Source: Neelides folsomi (Eukaryota > Arthropoda > Collembola > Neelipleona > Neelidae). Taken from it: 64,000 nucleotides of DNA. Location of the stretch: positions 1-64,000 of the forward strand of contig JAQGBZ010000307.1 of assembly GCA_034687125.1 (NCBI GenBank), given 5' to 3'. Under the pieces are notes generated by a model. It was not told the DNA's origin and did not search any database. It saw only the letters and a program-made list of their open reading frames with translations. Made by a program: the position numbers and the translations under genes. Below, piece by piece: positions 1-12,431 of this stretch. The stretch's first letter is position 1. Every line of letters starts with the position of its first letter.

Positions 1-316
1 ATAAAAAATTTGGTAACGTTAGAAAAAAGATGCGGTTATTTCAAATTCAGAGCCGAGCAGAGAAAAAATAGATTATAGTAGATAAGTCCATTTCCATTAT
101 ATTTAATTAATCATCAAAGTATCCTTATAAGATTTCATTTCCTCTCCCTTTCACTTTTAACTCGCGAGCCCCAATTTTGAATAAAAAATGAAAGCTTTAA
201 CCCGTCCATCCGGTTTGAACTCTGCAAGAGTTGAGTGAGTCGACACACTTTAAGTGTTTTCAACTCTCAATGTCACATCTTGATCCCACTGCAGTGTGAG
301 GAGATCGTAGTTCAAG
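1..316. other. Upstream flank of the GH16 gene
   Basis: No gene is recognisable here. The stretch is AT-rich and holds a short imperfect hairpin (AACTC, TGCAA loop, GAGTT) near 218-232, about 90 bp before the GH16 start codon. The first ATG at 188 opens only a 16-codon frame that ends at TGA, so it is at most an upstream ORF. No clear TATA box was seen. Confidence 0.4.
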
Positions 317-1386
317 ATGTGGCAGACGCTCGTGCTCGTCCTCTCCGTCTCGTCATTCGTTCTCGGATGGGATGGAAGACTCGTTTTCGTAGAGGAATTC
401 GATTCAAAACTCAACTCTTCAATTTGGGACTATGATGAGAGTTGCTCTGAAAGTGAGCTTTTTTAATTATTACATTACAACTTAAAACACTATTAACTAT
501 TAAATTATAAGAAAAATTAACGGTTGATTCATTATATATGAATAAACGAATACTATCTGATAGAATATAATGAGTAAGCAATTTCAGTTCGCCAAAAATT
601 GGAGCTGTTTAATTATAAATAATATAATTTACTTAATTTACTAAAATTTATTTAATTTAAATGAATTTTTGTTAATTAGTATTTGGGAAGAAAAATCTTC
701 AATGTTACACTCGAGATCCAGAAAATTCTTTCATTAAAGACGGAGTCCTCAACATTGTAGCTAAAATTGAAAATAAGGAAGATCGTCGTTACACTTCAGC
801 TCGAATCCGCCAACGGTTCCCGGGCTACACTTATGGAACCTACGTGGTTCGGGCAAGATTCCCTCAAGGCAAACAACTCAACTCGCAAATTTGGCTCTTC
901 CCCATTGCTTTCAACAAGTGCAAATACCAAGAAGTGACTTTCGCTTCTCATAAAGGTGAAACCAACGAAGTTTCCCTTAGATCTTTGTATGGACGGACCA
1001 AGGAACATTCTTTATGGAGCGGACGTAATGTTGAACACAAAGACCCAAGCGAGCAATTCCATGAATATGCAGTGATTTGGACTCCAAATCGACTCGTGTA
1101 TTTTGTAGATGCCAAACCTGTACACGATGTTCCTTTTTATTTCGAATCCAAATCTGGAAACTGGAGCACTCATGATCTCAATTACCAAAAGCCATGCAAT
1201 GGACTGGCTGGACCATTCAGTGAGAGATTTGGATTCATTTTCAATTTGGCAGTCGGAGGGGAGAATTTTTACCCCAATGAATCTCCGCTAAGATTTCAAG
1301 AAGCAAGACAATGGAAAAAGGCAAACTTGGAGATCGACTATGTAAAAATTTATCAAATTCATTCAGATTATTATGATTTTGAATAA
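317..1386 (+). CDS. Secreted GH16-fold (beta-1,3-glucanase/GNBP-like) protein, active site degraded
   Basis: Two exons, 317-452 and 680-1386 (GT-AG, phase 1), encode 280 residues. The ATG at 317 is chosen because it opens a hydrophobic signal peptide (about residues 1-17) followed directly by the domain start FVEEFD. Fold landmarks of glycoside hydrolase family 16 are clear: the DGVLNI strand, SARI, QIWLFP and, near the end, FNLAVGG followed by the terminal DYVKIYQ strand. The usual catalytic E-x-D-x-x-E stretch aligns with residues 130-135, which read E-V-T-F-A-S. The nucleophile position is kept, but the central Asp is Thr and the acid/base Glu is Ser. Hydrolysis is therefore unlikely, and glucan binding as in arthropod GNBP/beta-GRP proteins is the best inference. 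There is no N-terminal CBM39 glucan-binding domain. Confidence 0.85.
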
Positions 1387-1815
1387 TTTTTATTTTTGTT
1401 CATTATTCATAAAAGATTTTGTTGCATAAATGGTAACTTTTCAATCAATGTTAATTAATTATATCAAATGTTATTATTGTTAATTTGCTATTAAAAAAAG
1501 TTGTTATTAATTTTATTTTTAAAAGCCAATTGTATTTGTATCAGTGCAAGCTATCGAGATTTAACGAAATGAAAAATAAATCTATACGAAAAATAACGTT
1601 TTATTTGAATTCACCAATTCAACATCGAACATTATTTATATATTCTACGTAATGATTAAATGTTAAGTCGATTATTAAGTAAGTTATTATATAAGTTTTT
1701 TCTTTTTTGTTTCTTAAATATTACAAATGATACATTTGTAAGAAAATAAGCCAACTATTAAATTTTAGTTGTGAATAACATTTGGTAATTAAAAGAGATT
1801 TGTAAATCAATGAAG
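1387..1815. other. Convergent intergenic region
   Basis: The 3' ends of the GH16 gene (+) and the SLC26 gene (-) face each other here. The DNA is very AT-rich, with an AATAAA-type signal near 1574 that could serve the GH16 transcript. Nothing else is recognisable. Confidence 0.4.
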
Positions 1816-4800
1816 TTAAAAGAAGAGGCGTCGCGTGCTCCGCGCACCCGAGGAAGATTCCGTGTCAATTGAATTTGAATCTCCTTGTCCAAGCGTTGTT
1901 GGATTATGGTCAAAATGATGATTTTTGAGTGATGATTTTTCTACAGTTCCAATCACAGGTTCAATTGGTTCATAACGACGAGACCAAAGGAATTCTGCTA
2001 ATTCTGATTCCTTGCATACTGGAGGATTATCCAAACCAATGGCCTAAAATAATTTATTACAAAATTAAAGCAGAATTCCAAAAACTAAATTACTAAAAAT
2101 ATTACAATAATAACTATAAAACAAGTAAAATTTAATTTATTAATTCACTTTATTAATTCACCTGCAAAGCTTGAATCCATTCATGGGAAGCATTCATAAA
2201 CACGAGTGTCTTTTTAGATTTTTCAAATCCTTTGACTAGAGAGACGAGGGCAGTGGCAGCCGTATAATCAAATGTATTCCATTTGTCAAAATCCACCACA
2301 AAAGCGGAAACTGGCTCATATTTCAATACTAATTTATTCAACGACCCGCGAACAAAATCAACCGATGGGAAACTGAGGCCGTTTGCAGGTCGAAGAAGAA
2401 GATAAAATAATTTCGGGCCATCTTCTTCATTCAAAAGACTCCTTAGTTCAGGCTTCAATGAGGGTTTGAGGTAACTGAAGAGAAGAGAACCAATTGAGAG
2501 CCCAACGCCAACGATGATTCCATATTCCATTCCAAGGAATAAAGCACAGAAGAAAGTAACGACACAAGAGATGCAATCGATTTCTATTTAAAATTAAATT
2601 CTTATTTATGCTATTCTTAATGAATTTGGATAGAATCAGATAAATATTAAAATTATTGAGTTACTTGAAATTCTCCACATAGGAAGCAAAGTTTCGACTT
2701 CTATCATCGATATCACAGCACTGATTCTGCAATAATAGAAAAAAACACCTTTAATGTACTTGTTATATAAAATTGAATATTTGGCAATTTCTGCAAGACA
2801 CTCATTATAAAAAGAAATGACCTATAACTGTTAATGAATAATCTGTATTAATTGATTCAATTAAATACTCATTTTAATCTTAAATGTACTTAATATCAAA
2901 TGACATAAAAATATTAATTACATCACGGCTGCAAGGCCCGCTTTGGGAATAAAATAGAACGTCGGAGTTAAAAGACCGAGCGAAAGAAGCACCAAAATCC
3001 CTATAAATTAAAATAAAACAATTAAATTATTAAATAATAAGAATACTGAATAGTTAGCTCATTTGGATTTATTTGTAATTACTAATTACCAGTGAACAAT
3101 CCTCCCAGTGGAGATCTCACTCCACTCGAGTCATTCACAGCAGATCTTGAAAATGACCCTGAAGTTGGAATCGCACTGAAGAATCCTCCAATGATATTTG
3201 AAGCCCCCAAAGCAAACATTTCCTGTGTTGCATCAACGCTTTGTCCGCTTCCAAAAGCCTTTGAAATGGCCACATTCTGAAGGATGGAGATGAGAGCAAT
3301 AACGAGCGGCCCAGTTCCCAAATATTCCAAAGACTCGACAAAAGTTCTTGTATCGTCTGGATAAGTGGAGTTGTACGGAAGAGTGAAAATCGGAGGGGAA
3401 ATGGTCGGAAATCCTCCTTGTACTTTTCCGGTCAATTTGAATGGTGGAGTTCCTGGCCAAGAATAGGCGATGCAAGTTGTGACAATGACGATGATCACAT
3501 TTCTGGCTACCGATATGAGCCAAAATGCTTTCTTCAATATTTTATTCCGAACCTTCACATCTTTCAATTTCTACGAATCAATCAAATTATTAAAAATATT
3601 TTTCTACCTATTACAATTTACAATATATTATTTTTGTAATTCGTATTTTCTATATTTTAATATGTAAGAAATGATTATGTATGGATAGTTATTACATGAA
3701 ATTATATTTTTGTATATAAATCTCTTACTTTTAATAAGAGCAGTGTTATGAAAGCGATAACTCCCATGACTGTATCACCCAAATGGATAGTTGAGATGTC
3801 CCTGAAAATTGCCGACCAATAACCAACAAATCCACTCCCTTTGGGACCACTCAATCCCATAAAGTTTTTAACTTGAGAAGACAAAATGGTGGAGGCGGCT
3901 CCTGCAGTAAATCCTACCGTTACTGGCTCTGATATAAAACTCACGACCCAACCTGTTTAAATAATTCAAACATAATAATTTTATAAGCACAAAATCATGA
4001 ATCTATCTACAATAAAAAAATTATTCTTTTAATTCTTTAACTAATTTTAATAATTTTAAAAGGCTCTTTTCTTACCAAGTTGTAAAATGGCCATTGCAAG
4101 CTCAAAAATTCCACTGTAAAATCCAGCAAGGATTGCACAAGATGGAAAGTCAGGTCCGCATGTTTCAAATGTTAACAGACCCCTTTAAATTAAAAAAAAC
4201 TAAACTAATAAATCTTGTTCATAATTAACATAAAGTTAGGTAAATTACATGACAGCTGTTGGTCCAATTGTCACTTGTCGACATGACCCCAAGACCACAT
4301 ATAGAATACACCCAAGATAAGAAGAGTATAAACCATACTGGAAATTACAAAATATTGTTAATTAACAATAATTGTTACATTTATATAGGTATACTCATTA
4401 TAACAGTTATAAAATAAATAATTTAATTCACTAAACGCAATGAAACCAAATGTCAAAACACAAATATTATGAAACATTATATGCAACATGTAGTATGTGG
4501 ATTAAATAGAGATGAAAATATAAATACATTTAATGTAAATAGGCAATATAAATGCGTGAGAGTTTACTTCAGGAGAAAGGCCAGCGATTGCCGCATAAGC
4601 CATTGATTGTGGAACGACGGTGAGTCCCACTGTGACCCCGGCAATGAAATCTGCAATGAGGTCGCTGGGTTTGTATTTGGGAAGCCATTCTGTAATGGGA
4701 ACTCTTTTTTGTACAACCTTTTTGATTCGAGTTTTAATAGACACTTTACGATTCGACTGGAGAAACTCTGAAATGAAACAAAAACACTGATTTTTAAAAA

Positions 4801-5819
4801 ATAAATAATAATTAGACAAAGTTTATCTTTTAAAGGTCGACGACCAATTAACATGTTAATTTAGTAAAAAAGAACTTGTCAATGTCAAAGTAAGTTAAAA
4901 GCCTCAAACCGCGCGAATACTTAATACTTTGTAGAGGTAGAACTCAAGGCATTTGTAACATGTTAATATGCAATTTAACTATTTTACAATTAGGATAATT
5001 TTATACACAGCTTACAAGTACATTATTATTGTACAGTATACTGAGTACATAGTCAGTACATATAGGTAAGCGCATATTTAATTTTAAAATTTTTGTCTTA
5101 CTTCTACTTTGTAATGTCATTGGAAAATTTAATGTACGCTTGTTAATTAACTATAGTTCATTCACGGTGAATTTACGCTTGAGTTATACATTGGCCCATC
5201 ATGTGCATTAATAAAAATTCTCGTTTAGTTGGTAACAAAATTTAAATAATGCAGGTGCAGGGGCTATCCTATAACTCGAGCGCAAATTCACCGTGAATGA
5301 ACTATAAATAATCTACTTTAGAAATTAGCCGAATGTAATTAAAATAGTAGTTAAAAGGTCTTATAAGAAGTAAAAAAAACAAAGAGTCAACAAATAAATT
5401 GAGACTTCACGTGAACTAATTGTGAGGTCTCGTGGTCCATGAGACTGATCAGACACTCTGTGTTTTACTCTCTTTCTACAAGTTCTACAAATATAAAATT
5501 GGGGAATATAGTATATGAAAATATCTTAAAAGTTCTTCTCTATATAAATATTTGTATTTGTCAAACACATCTAAAATTAAGTTAAAAAACCCCACCCAGA
5601 CTTATAAAAAGCCTTTTTGGGAATTCCTTCAAAGCTTTCAACTTCAATAATACAATATATGAAATTTGTAAAAAAACGAATTTGATATATAGATATAAGT
5701 AATAAAAGTACTCATATGAAATAAATATTACACACATTAACACTACATATAAATAAAAGTAAGTAATGTTGTTAAAATCCCAAAGAACGATTTTGTATAC
5801 CTTCTGGGAAGTCGACCAT
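1816..5819 (-). CDS. SLC26 family sulfate/anion transporter (SLC26A11-like)
   Basis: Ten minus-strand exons: 5801-5819, 4568-4767, 4249-4337, 4076-4182, 3729-3952, 3090-3570, 2922-3000, 2665-2726, 2162-2583 and 1816-2043. All phases join and give 636 residues. Exon 1 codes only MVDFPE plus one base, with a good start context. It is joined over a 1,033-bp intron that contains a small transposon. The SulP signature is clear: EWLPKY, DFIAGVTVGLTVVPQSMAYA, GLYSSYLG and a Q-V-T-I-GPTAVM stretch, followed by many hydrophobic helices. The cytoplasmic STAS domain is encoded mainly in the 2162-2583 exon. Members of this family exchange sulfate, chloride, bicarbonate or related anions across membranes. 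Similarity to SLC26A11, the sodium-independent sulfate transporter, is from memory of the family; substrate is inferred. Confidence 0.9.
5152..5306. mobile_element. 155-bp MITE with 37-bp inverted repeats
   Basis: Arms 5152-5188 and 5270-5306 are inverted copies differing at only two positions. Both ends read TATAGTTCATTCACGG inward, so a TA target duplication with TIRs starting TAGTTC is the simplest reading, as in Tc1/mariner-derived MITEs. The centre is only 81 bp and has no coding capacity. It sits in SLC26 intron 1. Confidence 0.8.
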
Positions 5820-8800
5820 CCTTGTTATCTCTCGAAGGCGTCAACTTGAACTCAGCTCGCTTCTCCCCGTCCAACTTCCTTTTCCTCCTCCTTCCTGAAG
5901 GTAATTAGAGGAGCTGTTCCTCCACACCAAACACCAACCTCTTTATACCTCCACCTATTTACAAAACAATCCTAATCTCAAATTCATTTATTCAACAAAA
6001 ATATCCCTCTCCGTCTTTCCAGAGAAGATAAAATGGAATAATATAATTATGAACCAACAAGATACGATTTGATACTCCAACCATCATTAATTTAATTTAT
6101 AAGACAATTTCTTATGAGATATGTTACTTTTAATCATTCTTTGATATTTGAATGTTATTGTTTGATCTCCTATGTTCAATCACCTTTTGTATTGCTTAAT
6201 TTCTCTAAACACCAAATATTGACTCGACCGACAATTTGAAATACAATTTACACTAAGTGATCATTAATTATTAATTCAAATGTTAAAATATGTAAAAGAC
6301 AGAGACGTTTATTTCATGGAGGTTTTGTATAGAAAATTAGAAAAGGTTTTAGACTTCGACACCTCGCTTCATGAGGTAATTAACTTAAAGGTTCGTTGTA
6401 TACATTTGTATGTAATACATAGATGTGGGTTAAAGCTTTAAAGGTGTAAAGTTAAGTTAAGCTGGTTACCTATATTATTAAATAGAAATGAATTTGATGA
6501 CAAATGGCAAGTAATAAAGTAATACTTATATATAAACGAGTTCAAGCACTTATGTGTATACCAAATAAAGATATACAGGGTGAGTCTAAAGTCGATGAGT
6601 TTTTTTAATCATTTAATTACTTAAAGGTGACCATTGATAAAAAATCTTTTAAGATAGCCATTCGTTGGGGAATATATCAATATGTTATGTAGCCAAATAT
6701 AAGACGAAATGGTTAAACAATAAATAAACGACAGTCACTTTTCTTTGAGAAAGTGTGATTTTCCCAGAAAAGGTCCTAAGAAAGGAGGTTTTCTTTGTAT
6801 CGAAGCCAAGATTTAGATTAATTAACCAGTTAAATTGTATTTTTATTTGATATGATATACTATAAGGAATATAACTGCCAAATTTAATAAAAACCGAATA
6901 AAAAAAAGTTGATTGATTTTGAACAAAACGCATCGACTTTAGACACACCTTGTATAAACAATTTGTATAAAAAATTATTGTCATATTTAAATATGAGAAA
7001 GTTCCAATATTTAAGGTATAGAATGAATTCATACTTTTGATATATTGAATTATAATTTATATTCAATACATATAGGTTCCATGAATTATCAATGAATTAA
7101 CATTAAGCCCATTTAAGTATGTTTTAGTGGTGAGGCCGTGAGGAAAATAAACAAATAATAATTAAGGTAATCAGGTTTCTTTTTCTTCTCTTATTATATT
7201 GGTCATATTTGTTGACACTAATTTTTTAACATCGTTTAATTACTAATATTCCACTTTTAAATAAGTGCTATCTTATGTTTCACTTCAATTTCAATGAAAA
7301 TGGATAATTCTTTTCTAAGCAAAAGCTCCGATGAGGAAATCCTTCAAATGTTTAAAAAATCATGAAAGAGAAATCTCAGTTTCCCAAATATTTCCCAAAT
7401 CACTGGAATTGAAAGAATGTCAACATTTATAAAAGGATGAAAAAGACCGCGAGTTTAATCAACATCCCTCATTGAATTAATCACAATATTGACTCAAGGA
7501 ATTTTCCCAATAAATAAATAATAACCAAATCACGACAGATAAGGGCAGTCGAAGGAATTCTCATCCAAATACCTTTGAATTACGCAAAACACGAAACAAT
7601 AAGATAATTCAATTATTGATTCCACATGCTCTCAAAGTTAAAATTAACCCAAGTAGACCAATTGGAATGGGTGGAGGAGCTTAAAAAATAAAACTCATTT
7701 TAAATGAGGGCATTCATAGACACAAATTGGGCATTTATTCTTGTCAAACCTTCATCGGATCCATTATATTTAATATTATAATTATTGTTCTTTGTTTAAC
7801 AACCATGTTCTCCTCCTATCTGAATATCTCCGTCAGGTCATGGATTGAACATGACATGTGGAAATTAGTAGATTTGATCCGGAAATTTCCAACTCAAAGT
7901 TCTACCTTGGTTCAATTGACGCATCCATACATCCATCAATCAATCCTCGGGTCGACTCTATCTTTGTGCACATTTTTTAATGGATTTAATTGCCCCTTTT
8001 TTATTCAGTTATTCTGGATGGGGACGGGTGGAAATAGAAATATGGAAATGGAACTGATTTAATTCAAAGAATCAATTCCCCACCAAGGTTTATCCAATTC
8101 AATCTCAATCTACTCAACAATTCATTTAAATAATATTAATAGCCAATTAGATAAAAATCACTTCCCGTTTTTCTCCTTATGCAATTAGACTAATTAATGT
8201 AATTAATAAATCCATTCAATCCAATATGATCTTCCTTAAGAATTTGACCGAGGATTAAATCTTCTGTTTACCTATACAATTAAGTAAATGTATTCTCTTA
8301 AGCATCCGCGTGCTCCTCTAATTAGTTAATTCCTTTTGCACTTGAACATTTATTTCTACCTTGGTGTGAGGGATTGTGTGAGGTAACGGTGTGACGGTGT
8401 GATAAAACGCAGTTCTAATGAATTAACACGCAAGTTATGATAGTAATAACCAATTCCTTAATTATTTATTAATGACATTCAATTATAGTCATTTTGTTAG
8501 TTGGTTTGAATGCATCAATTGCTTCCTTCTTCCTTGTACATAAACCGCATATTTTACTGACGGATTTTAATTGTCAATTGACAAGAATTTTGGCTAATGT
8601 TTAACTGTAATAGAGTATTTTTATTGTATTTAGTTTTAAAAATATTTATTAGTATAAATTCGACATTTATTGTTCATTATAATATTCCATACAAAAACCG
8701 TTTTTAACTGCACAAAGTTTTACAAATAAGTAAGGCAAAAGAATCATGATAATTGACACAAAGGCTGCTCGTTTGAATTAGCAATTGACCTAGTTTTAAC

Positions 8801-9513
8801 CCTTTATTCAGAAAGTGATCAATATGTCGAATATGGGAGGTTTATCAAATTAGAATGATTATCCATGCTTGAACAGTATCTAACTCTATATTCATTGTGG
8901 CACTATTGCTCTACAATAATTTATCCAATTTATCTGTGACTTAATCAAGTTTGCATTATGCATGCACAATAAAAGCATAGGATGGTAAATGAAGTTGATT
9001 TTTGAATACCTTTTATCATGAATATAAAGTCGTCTGGTTAGTTGTAGTCTGTTTTGAAGTTTTGATGTATTTAATATCGATATGATGATGTTGATTTGTT
9101 GCGTGTTCACTTGCTTCGTTTTACCCGAGAACGTTGAGAGACGGACAATGGAAACATGGAAAGGGTTTAAATGGAAATATTCTTCATTGTTTCTTCCTCG
9201 GGTTGTAATTTAATTACGATTCAAATATTATTTTTATATCACTTTGATTTTTGCGCTAAATGCATTGACTCGTTTTTTCTTTGTTCTAATACTATTTTAT
9301 CACGGTATTTGACTCATGAGGAATGTTAAATTTAAAATATAACTCTTCATACTATCTTGAATAACTCTCATTATTAATTTAATCTGTATTGTAAGTTTGC
9401 TTTCGTGCAAGAAAATTTTAATACATTAATGTCTTTACTTTTAAGTAAGAACCAGCACCGAAATGTCCACAGGTATCAGGATTTCAGGTAAATTCTGGTA
9501 AATACGATGAAAT
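5820..9513. other. 3.7 kb gene-poor intergenic region
   Basis: This lies between the SLC26 5' end and the OXLD1-like 3' end. Bases 5820-5890 probably carry the SLC26 leader and promoter. A 385-bp inverted-repeat element occupies 6572-6956. A short purine-rich array of GTGTGA-like units spans about 8362-8403. The open frame at 7727-8062 (+) has no domain, no splice context and no family resemblance, so it is not called. A minus-strand frame at 6685-7032 overlaps the element and also shows no recognisable transposase motif. Confidence 0.5.
6572..6956. mobile_element. 385-bp non-autonomous TIR element (TATACAGGGTG ends)
   Basis: The left end at 6572 reads TATACAGGGTGAGTCTAAAG. The inverse complement of the right end at 6956 reads TATACAAGGTGTGTCTAAAG. 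The arms agree at about 28 of the first 31 positions. Both termini are flanked by TA, as expected for Tc1/mariner insertions, and the CAGGGTG start resembles mariner TIRs. The interior is AT-rich and lacks an intact transposase, although a minus-strand frame stays open across much of it. Confidence 0.7.
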
Positions 9514-9993
9514 TCACCAAAGGCCCCGACTCTTGAGTTCTAAAATGATGAAAGCCTTCAAACTCGGGTCATCCATTTGTTCCAATTCCTTGTGAACTTT
9601 TTCTTTAGAGAGTTGAGGATTCGAATAATGTTTGGCCAGATTTTCTACATATTCGATCCAAACGCAATTGGCGCATCCAGACATGCAACAATTGGTGGGA
9701 GGGGTCAGGTCAACTTCGTCTTCTTCTGGTATGTACATTGGGCGTTCATCCTTTTTCGCTGCATATACCTCTTCACCGAAAGTGGAGGTCAATTCTAATT
9801 TATCTAATGGGGATGGAGGTAAAGGAGTTTTATCAAACCATTTTCGATTTTGGGGATCTTTGGTTTTATTTTCTTTATCTTCGTTAGGGGTGTGATCATT
9901 TGAAAATGATATTCGTATGAGGCGAGTGATGAGTTGCTTTGAGAGAGATCTGAAGAGACTTTGTTCAGAGAGCTGTGTTAAGATGAGGGACAT
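9514..9993 (-). CDS. OXLD1: Oxidoreductase-like domain protein (OXLD1-like)
   Basis: A single exon encodes 159 residues. The diagnostic feature is the C-terminal oxidoreductase-like motif: proline-rich lead-in, then CCMSGCANCVW at residues 102-112, followed by an acidic and basic helix. This Cys-rich motif defines the small family that includes human OXLD1 (about 147 residues). The N-terminus (residues 1-30) is rich in Arg, Ser and Leu and poor in acids, compatible with a mitochondrial targeting sequence. The molecular role of the family is not established; the clustered cysteines suggest metal binding. It lies downstream of eEFSec on the same strand, about 520 bp away. Confidence 0.85.
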   Translation of the reverse strand: MSLILTQLSEQSLFRSLSKQLITRLIRISFSNDHTPNEDKENKTKDPQNRKWFDKTPLPPSPLDKLELTSTFGEEVYAAKKDERPMYIPEEDEVDLTPPTNCCMSGCANCVWIEYVENLAKHYSNPQLSKEKVHKELEQMDDPSLKAFIILELKSRGLW

Positions 9994-10512
9994 TTATATA
10001 ATTTATATGATATAGAGGCCAAATATTTAATTCGAATATGGTTATAAATATAAACTAAAGGTGAGCAAAAAAGAATAAATGAAATATCTTTTATCGTGAT
10101 AGTTCAACTTTCGCACAGAACGGGCAAAGTATAGTTTGTATAAAAGACAGTCCAATGTACACAAACCACAAGTATGTATACCAAATATGCAGTATACATA
10201 AAAGTTTAAATAAGGATTAAATCACAGAACCTTTGTTACAAGTCTAATGTTAAATTTTAATAATGATGAAAATTACACATTTGAATGAGCAATTATACCA
10301 TAAATGTAATTGAAACGTTAAATTGTTTATATGGGTCAAATTACTGGAATATTTTTGAACTGAATATTGAATTCTTTCTTTATTATACAAAGATAAAATT
10401 AAAGATCACAATTGTTTAAGAGGCACAATAAGGTGTAATATTAAATAATGAATAATTAACATTTGATTAAAATGTTAAATGAATAACAAGGTGTAGTTAG
10501 AGCTAATGATAA
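9994..10512. other. Intergenic region, OXLD1-like promoter and eEFSec 3' end
   Basis: AT-rich spacer between two minus-strand genes. It should contain the OXLD1-like promoter and the eEFSec polyadenylation site. I see no RNA gene or repeat in it. Confidence 0.4.
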
Positions 10513-12431
10513 TTATTGAATTAACTTTTTAGTTTCACTATGAGTAAAAATATATTTTTTGTACTTTAACGTCACCTTCCCAAACTTGTTCACTTCTTCC
10601 TTCGATTTCTCTTTAGAAAATGAAGCACCGATGACGGAAACTCGGATTTTGTCAGTTTGTCCAAATCTTGATTCAATCCTTCCTTTTAATTCTTTTCCAT
10701 CCGAATCTTGATCTCTCATTTGTATAAAAACTGTCAATCCTATCAAATGATCAATATTTGACTCACGCTTGCAAAACCCTTTAACAATCAACTCCGTCTC
10801 ATTTAGAACTCTATCCACACTTCCCTCCTTCATCTTCTCTTTAAAAACTTTGAGCCCGTTGAGGAACGAGGATTTGTAGTTCTTATCTTCACTTATAGAG
10901 ATGACACGACCAGAGAAAGCGAGTCTGCAAGATACACCAACAGATTCGGTTTCTTGAAGGTCAGAACCAATTAAAAGATTATTTGGTCCAGCCATTGTAG
11001 GTCGATCGAATTCAAGTAAAATGAAAATCGTCTCCTCTGATTTGTCAACTTCTTTCTCTTCTTTATGTATTGGCATAATTCCAAATTCTTCGACGTGCTC
11101 GTATTCAAGTGATGAATCGAATTCTGCATTTTTCCCCAGTCGTCGAAATAAATGGATTTGGGCAGTTGTGGTTTCGTAACCAATTGAAATATGATATCTG
11201 TAACAAAATTATCAGCAAATAAGATGTTGGGTATTCCCATTAAATTGTATTCGTGATATCATTTTAAAAAATAATATGATATGTGATAATATTATTAAAT
11301 GGTGTTAGAATTAATAATCTAACACATAACACCTTTTCTTTGATTTAATATCCTTTTTGAAGTAAGGAATCTTCTCGAATGAAACGATCGCAGCATAAAC
11401 TGAGCTTTTAATTAACCCTGGAGCTGATACGACGGTTCTTTCAATTTTAGATGAATCAAGTCCTGGAACTGCTAATCCTACCCGATCCCCAACTTGAGCC
11501 TCAGAGACAGGAACTCGGAAACTTTGCATGGACTTAACTTTTCGTATTTCTTTAATTGAAGGAAATTCAATGTTCTGGAAAGTCAATAAATATTGATTAA
11601 TTTAATCAAGTTAATAATATTTTACCATTTAAAAAAAGTTATTCATTGTTCATTTACGTCAGCTATATGAACACATCCTTGAAGAACCGTTCCAGTTATG
11701 ATTGATCCTTGACCTCTTATACTGAAACAATGGTCAACGGCCATGAGAAAAGGGCGGTTCAATAAATGTGTTCTCCTTTCTTTGTAATTGACCGATTCTG
11801 CTTTTTCAATTAGTGACTCTTTTAATCTTTCAGTTCCAATGGACGGATCAATGGCAGATGCAGGTACAATGGGTTCATTTGAAAACTTCGTTTTTCCTAA
11901 AGCACCTTTCATAAGTTTTGTAACTTTGTTGATCTTAAAAATTAAACATTCCAATTAAATGAACAATGAGCATTAGAGAAAATCAATTAAAATAGGAGCA
12001 TTTAAAAGAAAAAATAATAGTTTTGTTTGAGTGTGATTTACTTTCGTTTCTCTGTCTTGTTGAGGAATTGTGTCAACTTTGTTAAGTACGACGATCAGAT
12101 GGGAAGAGACAATTTGAGCTAGAATGAGACATTCGGCAGCTTGTGGTTCCATTCCTTTATTTATGTCAATGACGAGAATCATGACGTCCATGATTTGCGA
12201 TCCGCCGATTACTGTTCGGATGAGTGAAGAATGACCAGGACAATCTACAAGTGTGAAATTCCATCCTTGAGTCGAAAATGAAGAGAAGCCTAGGTCAAGG
12301 GTTATTCCTCGTTCTTTTGATTGAGGGTTGGAATCGAAGGCAGCTGTAGAGGCTGTGGTGCTTAAAGCTTTACAAAGACTTGTCTTCCCACTGTCAACAT
12401 GTCCAGTGACTCCGATATTTACATTTACCAT
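10513..12431 (-). CDS. EEFSEC: Selenocysteine-specific elongation factor eEFSec
   Basis: Four exons, 12042-12431, 11658-11933, 11333-11574 and 10513-11197, join in phase to 530 residues (human about 596). Exon 1 is a translational GTPase domain: P-loop GHVDSGKT at 10-17, DCPGH at 63-67 and NKVD at 117-120. Later exons carry the family's PFLMAVDHCFSI-GQG domain II segment, the KVKSMQSF and FEKIPYF segments of domain III, and the C-terminal domain IV that reads the SECIS-SBP2 complex and ends near Y-K-K-Y-I-F. The protein delivers Sec-tRNA to UGA codons on ribosomes, so its intact presence implies that this organism makes selenoproteins. It is divergent from the arrestin gene, with 622 bp between the two start codons. 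Confidence 0.93.

Noticed and set aside
4845..4854. Alternative SLC26 first exon at ATG 4854
   Set aside because: Its usable donor is weak, while the ATG at 5819 has a good context, a strong GTATAC donor and the exact phase needed.
7727..8062. 111-codon open frame on the plus strand
   Set aside because: No domain, odd composition, no splice or promoter context; typical of chance frames in AT-rich DNA.
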